Assembly: GCA_001692895.1 (NCBI GenBank)
Contig: KV748221.1
Span: 599,056 to 663,055, forward strand
DNA: 64,000 bases
Reading direction: 5' to 3'
DNA from: Cenococcum geophilum 1.58
Lineage: Eukaryota > Ascomycota > Dothideomycetes > Gloniales > Gloniaceae
In this document: positions 13,181 through 24,960 of the stretch, one piece after another
How positions within the stretch are numbered: the stretch's first letter is position 1
How the letters are laid out: each line of letters starts with the position of its first letter
Made by a program: the position numbers and the translations under genes
Notes under the pieces: generated by a model
Told to the model about the DNA's origin: nothing
Database searches by the model: none
Seen by the model: only the letters and a program-made list of their open reading frames with translations

Positions 13181-13699
13181 TCTTATTAAGAAGTCATTAT
13201 AGGTAGTTGTCTAAAATTAAGATAATAATTAAAATTAATAGGAATAAAGGCTTTGGAATTAAAGATAATGCAGTAAACGGCCCGGGCTTATAACTATTAA
13301 ACGGACAATTAGGAATAAGAACTTTGTTTATTAAAGAGGGCTCTAAAAGCTCTCTTATATACATTAGGTAGGTCCAAATATAATAATAATAACGTCGTCA
13401 TTTAGTAGGTCATAGTTAAGAGAAATAGGTAATAAGACGTTCGATAAGACATACGAGCTTAAGATACGAGACAACTGAGATATAGTTCGTATAGACGATC
13501 TAGGTCGTTAGATAGTATTACGATGGTAGTAAGGAACTCCGATTTAGGTCGACATTAGGACATAACGCGGTACCTACCCCTTCTCGGCCGAACTCCCGGA
13601 ACGCCAGTCCTTAAGGCCTAAGTAGGATACGATGGTCATTTTAGGTGGAATTTCCGTTTTATGGTCCCAAACGTCGAAGAGCTTCTAATATCTAACATG
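13181..13699. other. Intergenic; possible Copia-1 5' LTR
   Basis: No gene is visible. The stretch lies between the start of Copia-1 gag and the 3' end of Helitron copy 1, so it is where a Copia-1 5' LTR would be expected. I could not find a matching sequence near position 1 to prove it. Confidence 0.35.
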
Positions 13700-13703
13700 C
13701 GGA

Positions 13704-13721
13704 TAGTTGGCCCCCCAACTA
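13704..13721 (-). repeat. Helitron copy 1 terminal hairpin
   Basis: On the minus strand TAGTTGG, loop GGGG, CCAACTA: a perfect 7-bp stem. It lies a few bases inside the end of similarity between the two Helitron copies, the usual place of the Helitron 3' hairpin. Copy 2 has a hairpin at the same place with two different outer base pairs. Confidence 0.75.
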
Positions 13722-14611
13722 AAATTTTGACCCGAGTTTGTAATGTAGAGCTTTACTATATAGACTTTAATTAATATATATAGAGATGAGGTTTTCCAGG
13801 GGGATACCCTCTAGGACCCCCCTATATAGAGCTTGTGCTTAATTTAGAAGTAGTAGTAAGAATAAGGCGCCTTAGTTACCGCTAGGTAAGGACCTACTAT
13901 AGTGACTAAGGCGCCCTACTCGAACTAGGCTTAAAGGTTATATTGGTTACAAATCTAGTATATATTTAAACTGTAGAGCTTTAATATAGAGCCCTCTATA
14001 TAGGATCTGATATAGTAGATTATAATTCTAATTTAAAACTTTATATACTAAATATTTTTAATGCCTAAAAACTAAATCGCCGCATAGCTAGAATTAAAGT
14101 TTACTACCCCAACTTAATTAAACACGCGTGTAAGAAGAGATATAACGGTATGCCGAGACCCCTCCCCCTAAAGGGCAGAGGCGGTGCGGCTATAGTAGCG
14201 ACGCCTGACATAATTGATTAACTACGTCGTTGCCTACTAGTTCGGATATACGACGACGCAATGGCTTGGCAATAACGTAATGGCTTAGTGCCGAGTAATA
14301 AGAGGGAGGGAGGTAGGGGAGGAAGGGGAGGAGATTAGGGGTGGCTTGGCCACTGCAAGAAGGTTATAATAGTAGTATAGTATTAAACTTTAAAAATTAT
14401 ATCCTGGGAGCTTAATTGACGACCCCTATATAAAACGTTAATAACGTTTAATTATAGAGCTTTAAACTGGTAGATATTCTAGGAATGCCTATTATAAGTA
14501 GCTCCGAGTGCGAAATCTAGAATATTTAGTAGTAGTATAAGTACGGGATGGGGTATATATTTGTGTTCCCAAATGTCATCATATAACATAATCTTTAGGT
14601 AACAAAAACTA

Positions 14612-15348
14612 GCCGTTAATATTGCTCAACTAATACGTACCGGAGGTTCCTCCGTCCTTCCTATCTTTTTTTTTACCTATTGTCTCCTTATCCAATACTA
14701 TCTATATTGCTATATTAACTAATAGATCCCTTAGTAGGGACTAAGGAGGAGTATTAGAGCATATCCAGCTCCTAAAGAAGAAGAAAAGAGGAGAGGAAGG
14801 TATAGAGGAGGGAGTATTTATAGACGGGAGGAGGCCAGCGAGTATAGGAGATTAGGCAGCTATAATATAGCTAGTAACGTTGCTTAACTAATACTTACTA
14901 GAGGCTCCTCCGTCCTTCCTGTCCTCTCTCGCCCGTCTCGTCGTCCGATGCTGTCTATATTGCCACGTCGACTAATAGATCCCTTAGTGGGGACTAGGGA
15001 GGGGTATTGGAGCACCTCTAGCTCTTATAGGGAAGAAGAAAAGAAGAGAGGAAGGTGTAAAGGAGGGAGTATTTATAGATGGGAGGAGGCCTATAAGTAT
15101 AGGAGATTAGGCAGCTATAATATAGCTATTAATATTGCTTGACTAATACTTACCAGAGGCTCCTTAGTCCTTCCTGTTTTTTCTCTCGCCCGTCTCCTTA
15201 TCCGATGCTATCTATATTACTATATTAACTAATAGATCTCTTAGTAGGGACTAGGGAGGAGTATTAGAGCACCTCTAGCCCCTATAAGGAAGAAGAAAAG
15301 AAGAAAGGAAGGTGTAGAGGAGGGAGTATTTATAGATAGGAGGCCCTG
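14612..15348 (+). repeat. Tandem repeat, unit about 255 bp, nearly 3 copies, in Helitron copy 1
   Basis: Units start at 14612, 14873 and 15126, each with TTGCT(C/T)(A/G)ACTAATAC followed by a CTCCGTCCTTCC box, then AGTAGGGACTA and GGGAGTATTTATAGA. The third unit is shortened. The inverted Helitron copy 2 holds about two units near 52.33-52.80 kb, so copy number differs between the two elements. The repeat lies in the non-coding 3' tail. Confidence 0.85.
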
Positions 15349-16099
15349 TAAGCACGTGATTTAGTAAGTACTAATAGCATGAGATTCTTGTATAGGATAG
15401 GCTTAATTGCTTACTAAAATACGGGGTGTCTCTGTTACTGTAGTGGCTACTATAGTAGTAGAGACGCCTTAAATATTTGAGGTTGATTTTTAATTCGGTA
15501 GAGGTTGTTATTTTTAGAATTTAATAGGTTAGAAAGGGTCTAGGTTAGGGTCTAGCTAGCGTATTTACAGAACCTTATTTAGACATTCCGAACTTTTAAT
15601 TTAATTCGTTAGTTTATTTATTAGTTAGGTACGTTTGTTAACTGGGGTTAATTATCTATTTATTTAATAGGTAAAGAAGCTTAAGATACTATAAAGGTGG
15701 TAGAAGTAGTTTAAGTAAGGCTATAAGGTTGGAAAGAGGGTTCTTAGTTAGGAATTGTTGTAATTATCTATATATTCTTAGAGGTCACGTGACTTCTTAT
15801 ATAAGCGACATTTCCGCCGTTTAAAAAAATTAAAAAATTCTAAAAATCGATTAATGCTATAGATAGCAGTAATATTAATCTGGCAACACTGCCAATTCTC
15901 TTTATATACTATTGTATGTATATCTAACAGCTCCAGAAGCGGTAAGAAGGTAGGACGGATAAGGGGGTTAAAATTTAGAAAATTGGATTTCGCGGTTAAG
16001 CTATTTAAAAGTTAGGAAACTAAGATAAATGCCGCATTCTTTGCTTACCTCTGAGCTAGTACATAATTTCCTATCTAGGAAAAGTTGTTTATAAGTAGT

Positions 16100-19000
16100 T
16101 GCTGCTACCTCCGTATAAAATCTTCTTGTTATACCTCTTTGGTCCTACTTATAGATAACTAAAATCGTTCTATATTAAACCTACGTTTAAATATAAGCCC
16201 TAAAAGCTTCTTAACTTATAAGATTGCTATATAGGTTAGCCTAGCTGTCTTATCCTTTTCCTTAATATCTAAAACTACTTAGTTAAGTATTAGGCTCTGG
16301 CTTTTATGTATGGTAAGAGTAAAAGCTAGAGTAATTGGAAATTAATGCTATAAGTAAGAGCCTCTTATACCCTCCTATTTATAAAGCACAGAAAATATAG
16401 GGACGACTTTCTTATTATCCTGCTAAGTAAATAGGGTAGGTTTGTTGTACCTATCTACCGTAATAAGTAGTGACTGGGGCTAATCCTTTTTAATATCCGC
16501 GTATTCCTTCTATACGACATCTTTAACTGTACTAGTAGTACCGTTTACTAAGCCTAGTTTAATCCAGATATTCTATATTAGCATTACTTTCGCGCCAATA
16601 TATAGGGCTAAATTCTCTATAGTACTGCACTAATTGGACGTAGCTTTCCGCGCACCTATACCAGTATTAACTGACTTAATAGCTACTACCGGCTATAAAA
16701 GGTCGCGAAGCCAAATAGTATTATACTTACCTATAGCAGCGCGTATACTATATAGCCAAATTGCGTTATTAAAGCCCGTAACCTCGTTAGTAGGTAGGCC
16801 CTGCTTATACCTAGTTAAAAGAAGCTTCTAGGTTAAATTACTTATAGAATTACTACAAAGCTCCATAAGGGCGGTCCTAAATGCAGAGCTTTTAGCGTCA
16901 TTACCGCCCTGCCGTATAACTTAATCTAGGACAGCAGTTTGGTCAATCGCCTTATAGGCTCCCTTTCTATAGCTAGCAAGCTCTAACGGCCTAGCGGGTA
17001 GATTGCTGTATAAGGCCGCCTAACCTATAGGGGGAAGCTAATGGAAATCGCCTACTAGTAAGATGTTTAAGCCTCTAAAGTAGTTATTATTACGCGTAGG
17101 GTATATCTAATAGAGGCGGCGATTAATCTAGGCTAGATGTACTTGCCTAATTATAGATTTCTCGTTAAGGACGAGATAGTGAATATCCTTAAAAACCTGT
17201 TGTAGAGGCGTAAGACTGGTAATAGGTAATTCCTTAAATGGACGATTTACCGGTAACCTTAATAGATTGTACGTAGTTCTGCTATTAATATTAAAGGCAG
17301 CTACCCTAGTAGGGGCCGCTTAAGCTAATGGCGACGGCTTGCTATTAGCCCTTGCTATATCGCAGAGTGTAGTAGAGAGAATAGTAATAAGATGTGATTT
17401 GCTGGTTCCTGCCTCTCTATTAACGTTAATCCGTAGTAGGGGAGGGCTAAGGCCCACTTAGATCTGCCTATAGTGATTAACTATAATATTATAAATATGA
17501 CGCTAACCTGGTTATAAGGAGGATGGAGTTGCGATTTAGGATAGGCGGCTCTATAGTAGAGGCTATAGCCGTATTTCCTGCCAATAAGTCCTCTTATTAA
17601 GCTGCGGGTACGTACCCCAATGCGTACCCCAGTCGTAGTTATAATTAAGCTCCCTATTACTAAGCCTGTTAGAATCCTTAATTTTAACTTTATTGGTATT
17701 TTAAACGCGGGTATATAGGGCCTTAAAGGACTAGTATAGCTCTAAGTCGTTTACGAAATCGCCCTTAAACTTATTAATATTATTAGTAGTTTTATAACCT
17801 TCCTCTAGTTTCCGATTGTAGAAGTAGTTAGGTAGATGCTAATAAGAGTTAATATAAGCCTAATAGGAAGCCATATAATTAGGGGCCCCAAATCTATTAG
17901 TATAAGTAGCTACTTTCTCATACTTCCTCTATAGGTGATGAAGAATGAGCTTTATGCGGTAGAAATTAGGATACTGCGGATAGGAAGGATCGCCTTTATA
18001 TCGCGGAAAGTACGATATAACTCAAGGCCTTACTCTTAGTTAACGCTTATAAGTAGAGTAATTGAAATAAAGGAGAAAGTTGAGGAAAGTAACGTCCTCT
18101 ACCCTATCTGGACGGCGCTTATATTTCTTATAGTTAGACAGTCTATACCCTCTTAGTTGCCTATCTGTAAGCTTATATATAGCACTTTAATTATCCTTCT
18201 AGTAGTAATCTAAAGTTACTATATTCCTAGAGCCTTTATAAAGGGGAAGGTTAAGAAGTAAATAATATACCTCCTACGCTAACTAATTGTGTTTAGTAAT
18301 AAGCTTATTTATAAACCTAGCTATAACCAAACTAAAGGTATAAAGGCTATTGGCGTGCGGCTGTACTAATTGGAGTAACTCCTGGTAGGAAGTTAACTTT
18401 TTTTCTTCCTTACTGCAATATTTGCCTATATAGTTAACTATTACTAATATGCTTATAGCGGGTGACGTATTAATATTTGCCATCTACGCTAATATTATAG
18501 CTGCATTGTAACTATTAAGAAGCTTATTATTACGCTATGGATAGAATGTCTAGTGATATAGATTTTGATCCTTTAATATAGCGGCCTTATTCTAGAGAGA
18601 GCGTGGAAAATAGAAGCGGTACTCCTTTGCTTTAGTGGAGCCTTTCTTTAATCTTAAGTAGTAAGATTTAGTGTAATTGCGGTGCTGTTGAAATTGATTA
18701 AGGTAGGTAGTAAGAAGCTTACTAGTGTTAACCTGTTCTTTATAGCTGAGAGCAAAAGGATATTAGAGATTAGGAGGCCTAGATTAATTAGGATTAATTG
18801 CGGATATAAAAGTATTCTAGTACTTAGTAAAAGCCGCCCTTAACTTACTAGCTAACGGATCTGGCCTTAGGGCTGTTGAACTCTATAAGAAGCTATATAT
18901 ATAGCCGCTACCTTATACCTACTACTTATATTAGGACTAAAAGTTAGTGCTATTAAATAGGCCTATAAGTACGTGCTTCCTAAATAAATCAAAGCAGCGA

Positions 19001-20980
19001 TACAGCCAGTAAGTAGCAATGTGCGGATTATTATTAAGATTTTAAGAAGTAATCTAGTAGCGCTGAGCCTTATTAGTAGCCTTATATTTATTAAATAGAG
19101 GTATATAAGAGTGTAGATTATACTAATGTAGATTAGTAGCGCTTAGTGTAAAGAATAGAGACCTGCTCTTAATATTCTTAGTATAGGCCGTAAGCTTATT
19201 TCTCTTCTGCCTCTAGTAAGGTCTAGTGCCCTTAAGGTTCCATACATGCCGTATAATCTTATTTACTAACTAGCTACCCCTATTACTATTTATAAGATTA
19301 CTAAGCTTATCTAAAGATAGACTATTCTTATTTAATTAGCCGTAAAGGAAGCGGGTAGCGCTAAGGGCTTGCTCTCTTATAATCTAATTAAACATATAGT
19401 AGTGAAATAAGGGGTGGCGGCCAAACCGACCGTCCTGATACTTAAGTATATACTTGGCGTACGCAGTTAGGGTAACTATACGGCCTTGTGGTATATTAAA
19501 ATCGGCTTTGCTATAAGGAAATAGAGTAGGAAAGGCGCTGTGTATAATAAAACTAGCTGATTACTTAGAGAGAGGCGTCTGCCGCATAGTAGGAACCTCT
19601 AGGCCCGCTCGTAGGTCTTATTAGTGTTAAACCTCGCGACTTAAAAGCTCTAATTTATTAAGGCTAGGTACTAGATTAGGAACTAAAGTATCTAGTATGT
19701 TGTTATTAAATTCGCTATCTAGTATATTACTGCTAAGCTTGATAGGTAGAGGATTAATAATAGGAGGATGTTGCATAGGAGTAGAATTGCTTGTAGAAGC
19801 CAACGTAGCCTGTGATTTAGGAGTAAGCTAAGCTGTTAGGCTACTAGAATCTGACTCCGGCTTATTAATATAAGGTAGCTAATCTAATATAGAGCTATTT
19901 TTGGGTAAGCTGGTAAGTCGGGTGCTATATATTTTAACGTCGCGATAATTAAGATAATTAACTTTTAGAAAGTAAAGCTACAGTAATATAGCAGAGCGCC
20001 TTATAGTATACCGTTTGGTAAACTATTAACTTAGGTATTTACTACCATCTACTGCCGTAGGCCTTATAACTAGTATATTAAGTTTAGTAGGTAGCTGTAG
20101 TAGCTGCGTCTAAGTCTTTAGTGTGTTCTGGCTAAAGTAGTAGACGTGGCTAGTATAGCGATATTACTGGCCGCGTACACGCACGACTTGTAGATGAACG
20201 TATACGCGCGCAATTAGAAGCTCCTCTACCGCGGTAAGTATAGGTAGGAAGCCAGGAACAGGCCCCGGATTGAGCCCGTTACTTTCACTAAATAAGGGAA
20301 AAAGGGTTAGATCCTTAAGACTATTAGCGTCCTTAATGCAGGCTTTATATACACCTATATTATTACCCTTTATAGCTAGGCCTATTTAGAACCACCGCTC
20401 CTTATAATAACTGCACGTCTCTATATATTTAGCCTATAGTATACTCCTAAACTTCTTAATTTGCTCCTAATCGACAGCCGAAACAGGTAGTGGTGTAGCC
20501 GTAGTTGGAGTAGGTATAGGAGCTAGTTCTAATAAGGACGTATTTGGGCCATCTGGAGTGCCTCTTCTACTGTATAGAGCTTTATCTATAGTATATAGCG
20601 GAGGAGTAGGTAAGTGAGCTTTACCCCACCGATTAAGAATGTGGTGCTCCCGTTGTATTGCCCTAATTGTCTTCCGCCGTTAAGCTATTTTAGGGGTATC
20701 TTGGCTATTCTGGTCGCGAGGTAGGAAGGCGAAGGCGTTCTTAGTATTGTTTTTAGGTAGAGCAGTTTGCTAGCGCCTTGTAGGATAATTCTTAGTAGTA
20801 GAACCTAACTCTATAAGAGCTCTCCGCTTATTTGAATTATATTTGGAGGCCTAGAAAGGTAAGTAGAAGTAGAAGTAGTATATAGGGAATACGCGCCTTT
20901 GACCGATATAACTGGCATAGCTTTAAAAGCTTCTTTAAAGGGCTATCTTTAATAAAGTTAAGGCGGGGCTTATAGATATA
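16100..20980 (-). pseudogene. RepHel protein of Helitron copy 1 (broken)
   Basis: Minus-strand reading gives first a variable N-terminal part (20.9-19.6 kb). Next comes the Helitron-like N domain (about 19.5-17.7 kb) with DGRFGRHPLFHYYMFN, RGTRPY-like KGTRPYQRQKRNKL, LFFTLSATNLH and NNPHIATYWLYRCF. Then comes VIVNYIGKYCSKEEKK, a hallmark of Helitron Rep proteins. A Pif1-type helicase follows (about 17.45-16.1 kb): Walker A read as EAGTSKS (normally GTGKS), then YLVLNEKSII, INRRLY and GLNILLVGDFH-stop-LPP, matching DEKSMI, DRRLREIF and GDFxQLPPV. Rep nicks and joins DNA and the helicase unwinds it during rolling-circle transposition. The G-to-S Walker change and many stops make it non-functional. 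Confidence 0.9.
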
Positions 20981-21115
20981 GTACTTGCTACACTTAATTA
21001 TAGTAAGGTCTACTATATTTACGGCATATATAGTGGTATTAATAGAGATATTAACAAAGACGTTAACAAAAAGGTATGTTTATAATATTTTGATGTTCCA
21101 ATATTTTGATGTTCG

Positions 21116-21249
21116 TCACGTGAATTCTGCCACGACTTACCGTCCGCAAGTTTTTTTGAACCAATCAGAAGCCGACTTGGCGAAGTTTGAAATCTAGGAC
21201 CCGAATATATAGACCACTTGTACCTCGGGTCAATGATATAGCAGGGGAG
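21116..21249. other. Junction between Helitron copy 1 and the gene island
   Basis: Composition becomes more balanced here. No gene is seen. GACCCGA and TCGGGTC around 21198-21230 form a small inverted repeat of unknown meaning. Confidence 0.5.
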
Positions 21250-21433
21250 TATCCCTTGCAACGGTAGCGTCCTATGAGAATTGGACCGTGCGCGGAACAC
21301 CAAAAACCAGAACCGAAAGTACGCGTATTTTCCATCACGGAGCCTTGATGGAAAATACGCGTACTTTCGGTTCTGGTTTTTGGTGTTCCGCGCACGGTCC
21401 AATTCTCGTAGGACGCTACCGTTGCAAGGGATA
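21250..21433. repeat. Near-perfect palindrome: 88-bp arms, 8-bp spacer
   Basis: The left arm 21250-21337 and right arm 21346-21433 are reverse complements with a single mismatch (CCTATGAG versus CCTACGAG). The spacer is CGGAGCCT at 21338-21345. A transcript of either strand would fold into one long hairpin. No flanking duplication was seen, so it could be a foldback/MITE-type element, a head-to-head duplication or an assembly artefact. Open frames that read through both arms exist on both strands but are by-products of the palindrome. Confidence 0.9.
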
Positions 21434-22139
21434 GGTCTAGTACCTCTCCGTGCGATAAAAGGACCGACTGAGGAGATGATTAAACCCCCTGTATTTTTCT
21501 CGTTGCAACTCGATGTTATATTAAGAAGAGGCTGAAGAGTAATTAAATATTAATTATAAGTTCATAGAGGAACAAGGGAGGACATGAGATGATGATCGGT
21601 CCAAGTACCTTCGGCACGGTGGGTTTTTCGTTACACCGGGGGGGAGGTTACTATCTACGTGACCTTTAACTAAACCGTAAGGAACGTGTTTTTTGGGGCT
21701 GTAAAGTTGTTGCTAGATCTCAGCTTCCAGTTAGACAAACCTTCCGCTTCCAGTAGAGTCGTTTTTGTCTGAGCTGTGCTTGATCAACGTTCAAGCCACA
21801 GCCTAAGAGCCACGCTCCACTCACCGATCTGCCTGAAGGTTTTCCGCGCTCAGTCGTGCACGTAGTGCGTTGGAAGACTCACTCATTAATGGCTGCATCT
21901 CAATAACCATATTCCTGCTGCCAGTGGTATGTTAGTCGCAATTACTTATGCGATAATTAACATCCCCTTACATAATTCCAAGACAGTCGAGAATACTATC
22001 GCGAAATAGGACTTGCAGAGAGTTTCTGCGGGTACCGCGTGGCGAGCCGAACTGCTGGATTAAACGGTGCCCGCATTCGAAGTGGCTGGTTACAAGCAGT
22101 CAGCATGCGACACTGCGGCGCTGCGGGCGCTGGCTGGCT
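21434..22139. other. Intergenic, no recognised gene
   Basis: Balanced composition and no obvious RIP. Several short open frames exist, none resembling a known family. A G run (GGGGGGGAGG) lies near 21640. Confidence 0.5.
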
Positions 22140-22846
22140 GAGGGCACGTTCGATAACTTTTTTTGACCAGTCCGACGGCGCAGCCAGGTCGACGATTTTA
22201 GGGCCCACCTGGGCGCAATCTTCGGGATGTAAGCGCCTCCTCTAGACGCCAAAGCAGGGGTGCTTTCCACCTGGTGGAAGGCGTTCGTTCGGCAGGCGAT
22301 TCTCTAGAAAGGAGCGCCTGCTATTTAATAACTTTGGAAGGTTCCTCACACACTTAAAAGCACATGAAGCAGCGATATTATCGCTAGAACGCCTGTCGAT
22401 ACTGTGGCCAATATATAAGTCTTTATGGTTAGCATTAAATTAGATCACGTGATAATAAGAATATCATGGAGGGCGGAATCGATCGACCTGGTCGTGTCAG
22501 TGTTCCATCTGGACCCCCCCTTCAAAATGGTAGGTCCAGATGGAATTTGCCCAGGTGGACTGCCCAGGTGGCTTGAATTGCTGACAAAACTCGCTACTAT
22601 ACTAGATTTGGGAGCGGTTGGCGCGAACGCCTCCACTTGGCCAGGTGGAACCTCCTTTTCAGTTGCCAAGACGGCCAATCTGCCCAAAATCCACCTGGGG
22701 TGTCGAACGGACAGCATCCACCAGGTGGATATCGATACCGGTGGCCCGTTCGCGACCAGGTGGGCCCAGGTGGACCCAGGTGGCTTTTTTAGAGCACCCA
22801 CCTAGTGGAGTCCAACTGGCCAAAAAAAGTTATCGAACGTGCCCTG
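22140..22846. mobile_element. hAT-like non-autonomous transposon (about 0.7 kb) with clustered CCAGGTGG motifs
   Basis: Terminal inverted repeats of 32 bp occupy 22140-22171 and 22815-22846. The right one, read inward, starts CAGGGCACGTTCGATAAC; the left differs at two positions, including the first base. CAGGG ends are typical of the hAT superfamily, and hAT transposases often bind short repeats near the ends. The interior has ten exact copies of CCAGGTGG or its complement CCACCTGG, plus near matches such as CCACTTGG. No transposase remnant is visible inside and no clear 8-bp target duplication (GGCTGGCT versus AGGCAGAG), so the family call is an inference. Confidence 0.6.
22205..22783. repeat. 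Dispersed 8-mer cluster CCAGGTGG/CCACCTGG (10 exact copies)
   Basis: CCACCTGG begins at 22205, 22267 and 22691. CCAGGTGG begins at 22551, 22564, 22641, 22721, 22756, 22766 and 22776. Spacing is irregular, with the last three 10 bp apart. The core CAGGTG/CACCTG is also an E-box half-palindrome. In this setting a transposase-binding subterminal repeat is the simplest reading. Confidence 0.8.
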
Positions 22847-23449
22847 AGGCAGAGAGGAATTGGGCACCGCCAACTCTCCTACTACACGCTCGCCAAGCTG
22901 CGAGCGAATTACCCATCTGGCGCGCCAAGTCGAAGGGTCTAAAAATTGGCGCTAGCGTCCTCCTCCGGCAACAGATCAGCAAACGACTTTACGGGCCAAA
23001 AATACACGTCCACTCCCGTTTAGTCACAGGTCACGTGGATAGCGTGGATTTATATTCTGGGAGCGGAATAAATCACGTCGTGCTGCGAGTCAGCGCTATG
23101 CGGCTGAAGACGAAAAGTCACGAGTTTAAATCAAGATACCTGCGCGTAACTATCTCAATGTAGCTGTGTAATGAGATCCTGCGAAACTTTCGTATCCAAT
23201 CATTCTACACCACCTCGTCAATTCCGGTTGTTAGCGCCTTACTAGTGACGCCTCTCGGGCGGAAATCCTCATATAGATTAGTATGAGTTTCCCCGTCTTG
23301 GCAGCGAGCTTCAAAAGACCTCAATATTAAAAATTTATGAAGCTTTTTAAAACTAATGATTGTATGGTAGACTGCCTATATACGAATATTTCTGAAGTCA
23401 CAGTAGCCAAATAAGTGTTAAAATTAACGCTTAGCAATTAAACGACTGT
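22847..23449. other. Intergenic, no recognised gene
   Basis: An open frame runs to 23163 but begins inside the hAT-like element and matches nothing I recognise. Composition turns AT-rich towards the Tc1/mariner element. Confidence 0.5.
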
Positions 23450-24960
23450 CTAAATATCTCCTCTAAGCTCCTAATTATCCTCTAAGCTCCTAATCGTCCT
23501 CTAAGATCCTAATCGTCCTCTAAGCTTTCTACTGTCCTCTACCACTTAGTAGGTCCCCCTTCTGCTTTAATTACTGCCTAAAGGCGTGTAGGTATAAAAG
23601 CAACCAGTTCCTTAAAGTAGTAGGCCTCCAGATTCTCCTATTTAGATTTAATAGCTACTTACATTACTTCTTTTATTAATAGGCGAGGCTTCCGCTTAGC
23701 CAATTAAGTCTTTATTAAATTCTAAACGGCCTTAATTGGGTTAAGATCTAGGCTGTTTACTAGCCACTAAAGTAACTTAATATCGTCTTCCTGGAACTTA
23801 GCTATAGTAATACAAGCTTTATAATAGGGAGCTCCATCCATTTATATAATTATTAGGGTACTTCTAAATTCGTAATTAGGGAAATATACGCTATACTTAG
23901 CGTTATAGAAGTCGTAAAATTCTTTAAGCTTTGGATAGATATGATCTAGGAAGCCCTACGCCGTAATATTACCCCATTCTTCCTTATTCCAAAATAGTAG
24001 AGGCCCTTTTTCTATACCGTAGAATGCAGCCTATACTATTATATAAGGTATATTAGTAAACTTAGGACGGAGGCAGTTAGGATAATATTATTTACTAGGT
24101 CTTTTAATAACATAGAGCCGCTAGTACCTACTACAATACATAGCTGCCTTATCTGTCTATATAACTCTCCACCAATCCTCTTTTTAGAAGTAACGGTAAG
24201 CTAATATAAATACTAACCGGGCGCAACAGTGAGCTGCAGTAAGCCAGGGCTTTGCATAAGCAACGCAGCGTTAAAAGCCCTCCTTCTTAAGATATTAGGC
24301 GACTGTAGAGTTGGAATAAGGGACTCCTACGTAGAAGGAAAGCTCTAAGTAGGTAAGGTGACGCGCCTAAGTATTTAACTCTAGAAAATTAACTAGTTAA
24401 CGCTAAATTGGCGAGCCGTATATAAGAGCATTTTAATAGCCACCACGTATTAGGGTCTGCGCTTTATTAACAATATAATAGACAGTAGAATATAATTACT
24501 TAACTAATACAGCAATACAAGAGATAGGTTCTTAAAGATAGCAATAGAGGCCTTTAATTATACATCTTAGGGAGTAAGGAACAAGTGCTCGAGTGTTACT
24601 TTCCTAAAGCCGTCGGCGACGTTAAATACGTTCTACAGCTCGCTCCTCCCGCTCCTATTTCTTACGTCTCTCCCATCTATTAAAACAGGCAATTACTCGG
24701 CGAATGTAATAGTTAGGGGTAGTAGGCGTTAGAGTAGAAGAACTAGATACAGCAGAGCAAATAGAAAAAGTATTTGGCACAGTTATATTACTAGGTAAAA
24801 AAGAAGTAAATAAGCTAAAGAAGCTTCTAAAGCTAAAAAGGCGCAGTAGAGCTTTAGGATTAGGTAAAGTAGGTTCTAGAGTTCCTTCCGTATAGGAAGG
24901 ATCATACCCAGAAGATAGTATGGTGGATACCTTTAAGGATAGAATCTAAAAGATTTTAGT
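23450..24960 (-). mobile_element. Tc1/mariner element, RIP-degraded
   Basis: Limits follow the change in composition and the transposase span; terminal inverted repeats were not found. The element is AT-rich with many stops, unlike its flanks, and lies at the start of the gene island. A 19-bp tandem repeat (CCTCTAAGCTCCTAATCGT type, four units, 23462-23537) sits just beyond the transposase stop. Confidence 0.75.
23545..24760 (-). pseudogene. Tc1/mariner DDE transposase (broken)
   Basis: Minus-strand reading shows all three DDE regions. EDWWRVI-stop-TDKAAMY (about 24.15 kb) carries the first Asp. FYGIEKGPLLFWNK follows near 24.0 kb. MDGAPYYKA (about 23.83 kb) carries the second Asp. NSLDLNPIKAV (about 23.74 kb) corresponds to the Tc1 motif SPDLNPIE and has Lys where the catalytic Glu belongs, a G-to-A change of the RIP kind. 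The C-terminal part LAKRKPRLLIKE and LEAYYFKELVAFIPTRLQAV matches fungal Tc1-like proteins. The lost Glu and several TAA/TAG codons mean no active enzyme. It would have cut and pasted the element at TA sites. Confidence 0.88.

Larger units (their letters stand above)
13700..21115 (-). mobile_element. Helitron copy 1 (about 7.4 kb, minus strand)
   Basis: A rolling-circle transposon encoding a Rep-helicase protein on the minus strand, with its 5' end near 21.1 kb and 3' end near 13.70 kb. Limits come from where similarity to the inverted copy 2 (about 32.84-53.54 kb) fades on each side. The 3' side carries a 7-bp stem, 4-base loop hairpin (13704-13721), as Helitrons do just before their end. 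The canonical 5'-TC and CTRR-3' ends cannot be fixed by eye. A tail of about 2.3 kb after the helicase holds a 250-bp tandem repeat. Coding parts are RIP-damaged. Confidence 0.85.

Noticed and set aside
21019-21535. Open frames of up to 127 codons on both strands with similar protein sequence
   Set aside because: They run through the palindrome, so the same sequence is read from both arms. They have no family resemblance and overlap each other.
22618-23163. A 181-codon plus-strand open frame
   Set aside because: It starts inside the hAT-like element, crosses its end and matches no family. The repeated CCAGGTGG motif explains part of its openness.
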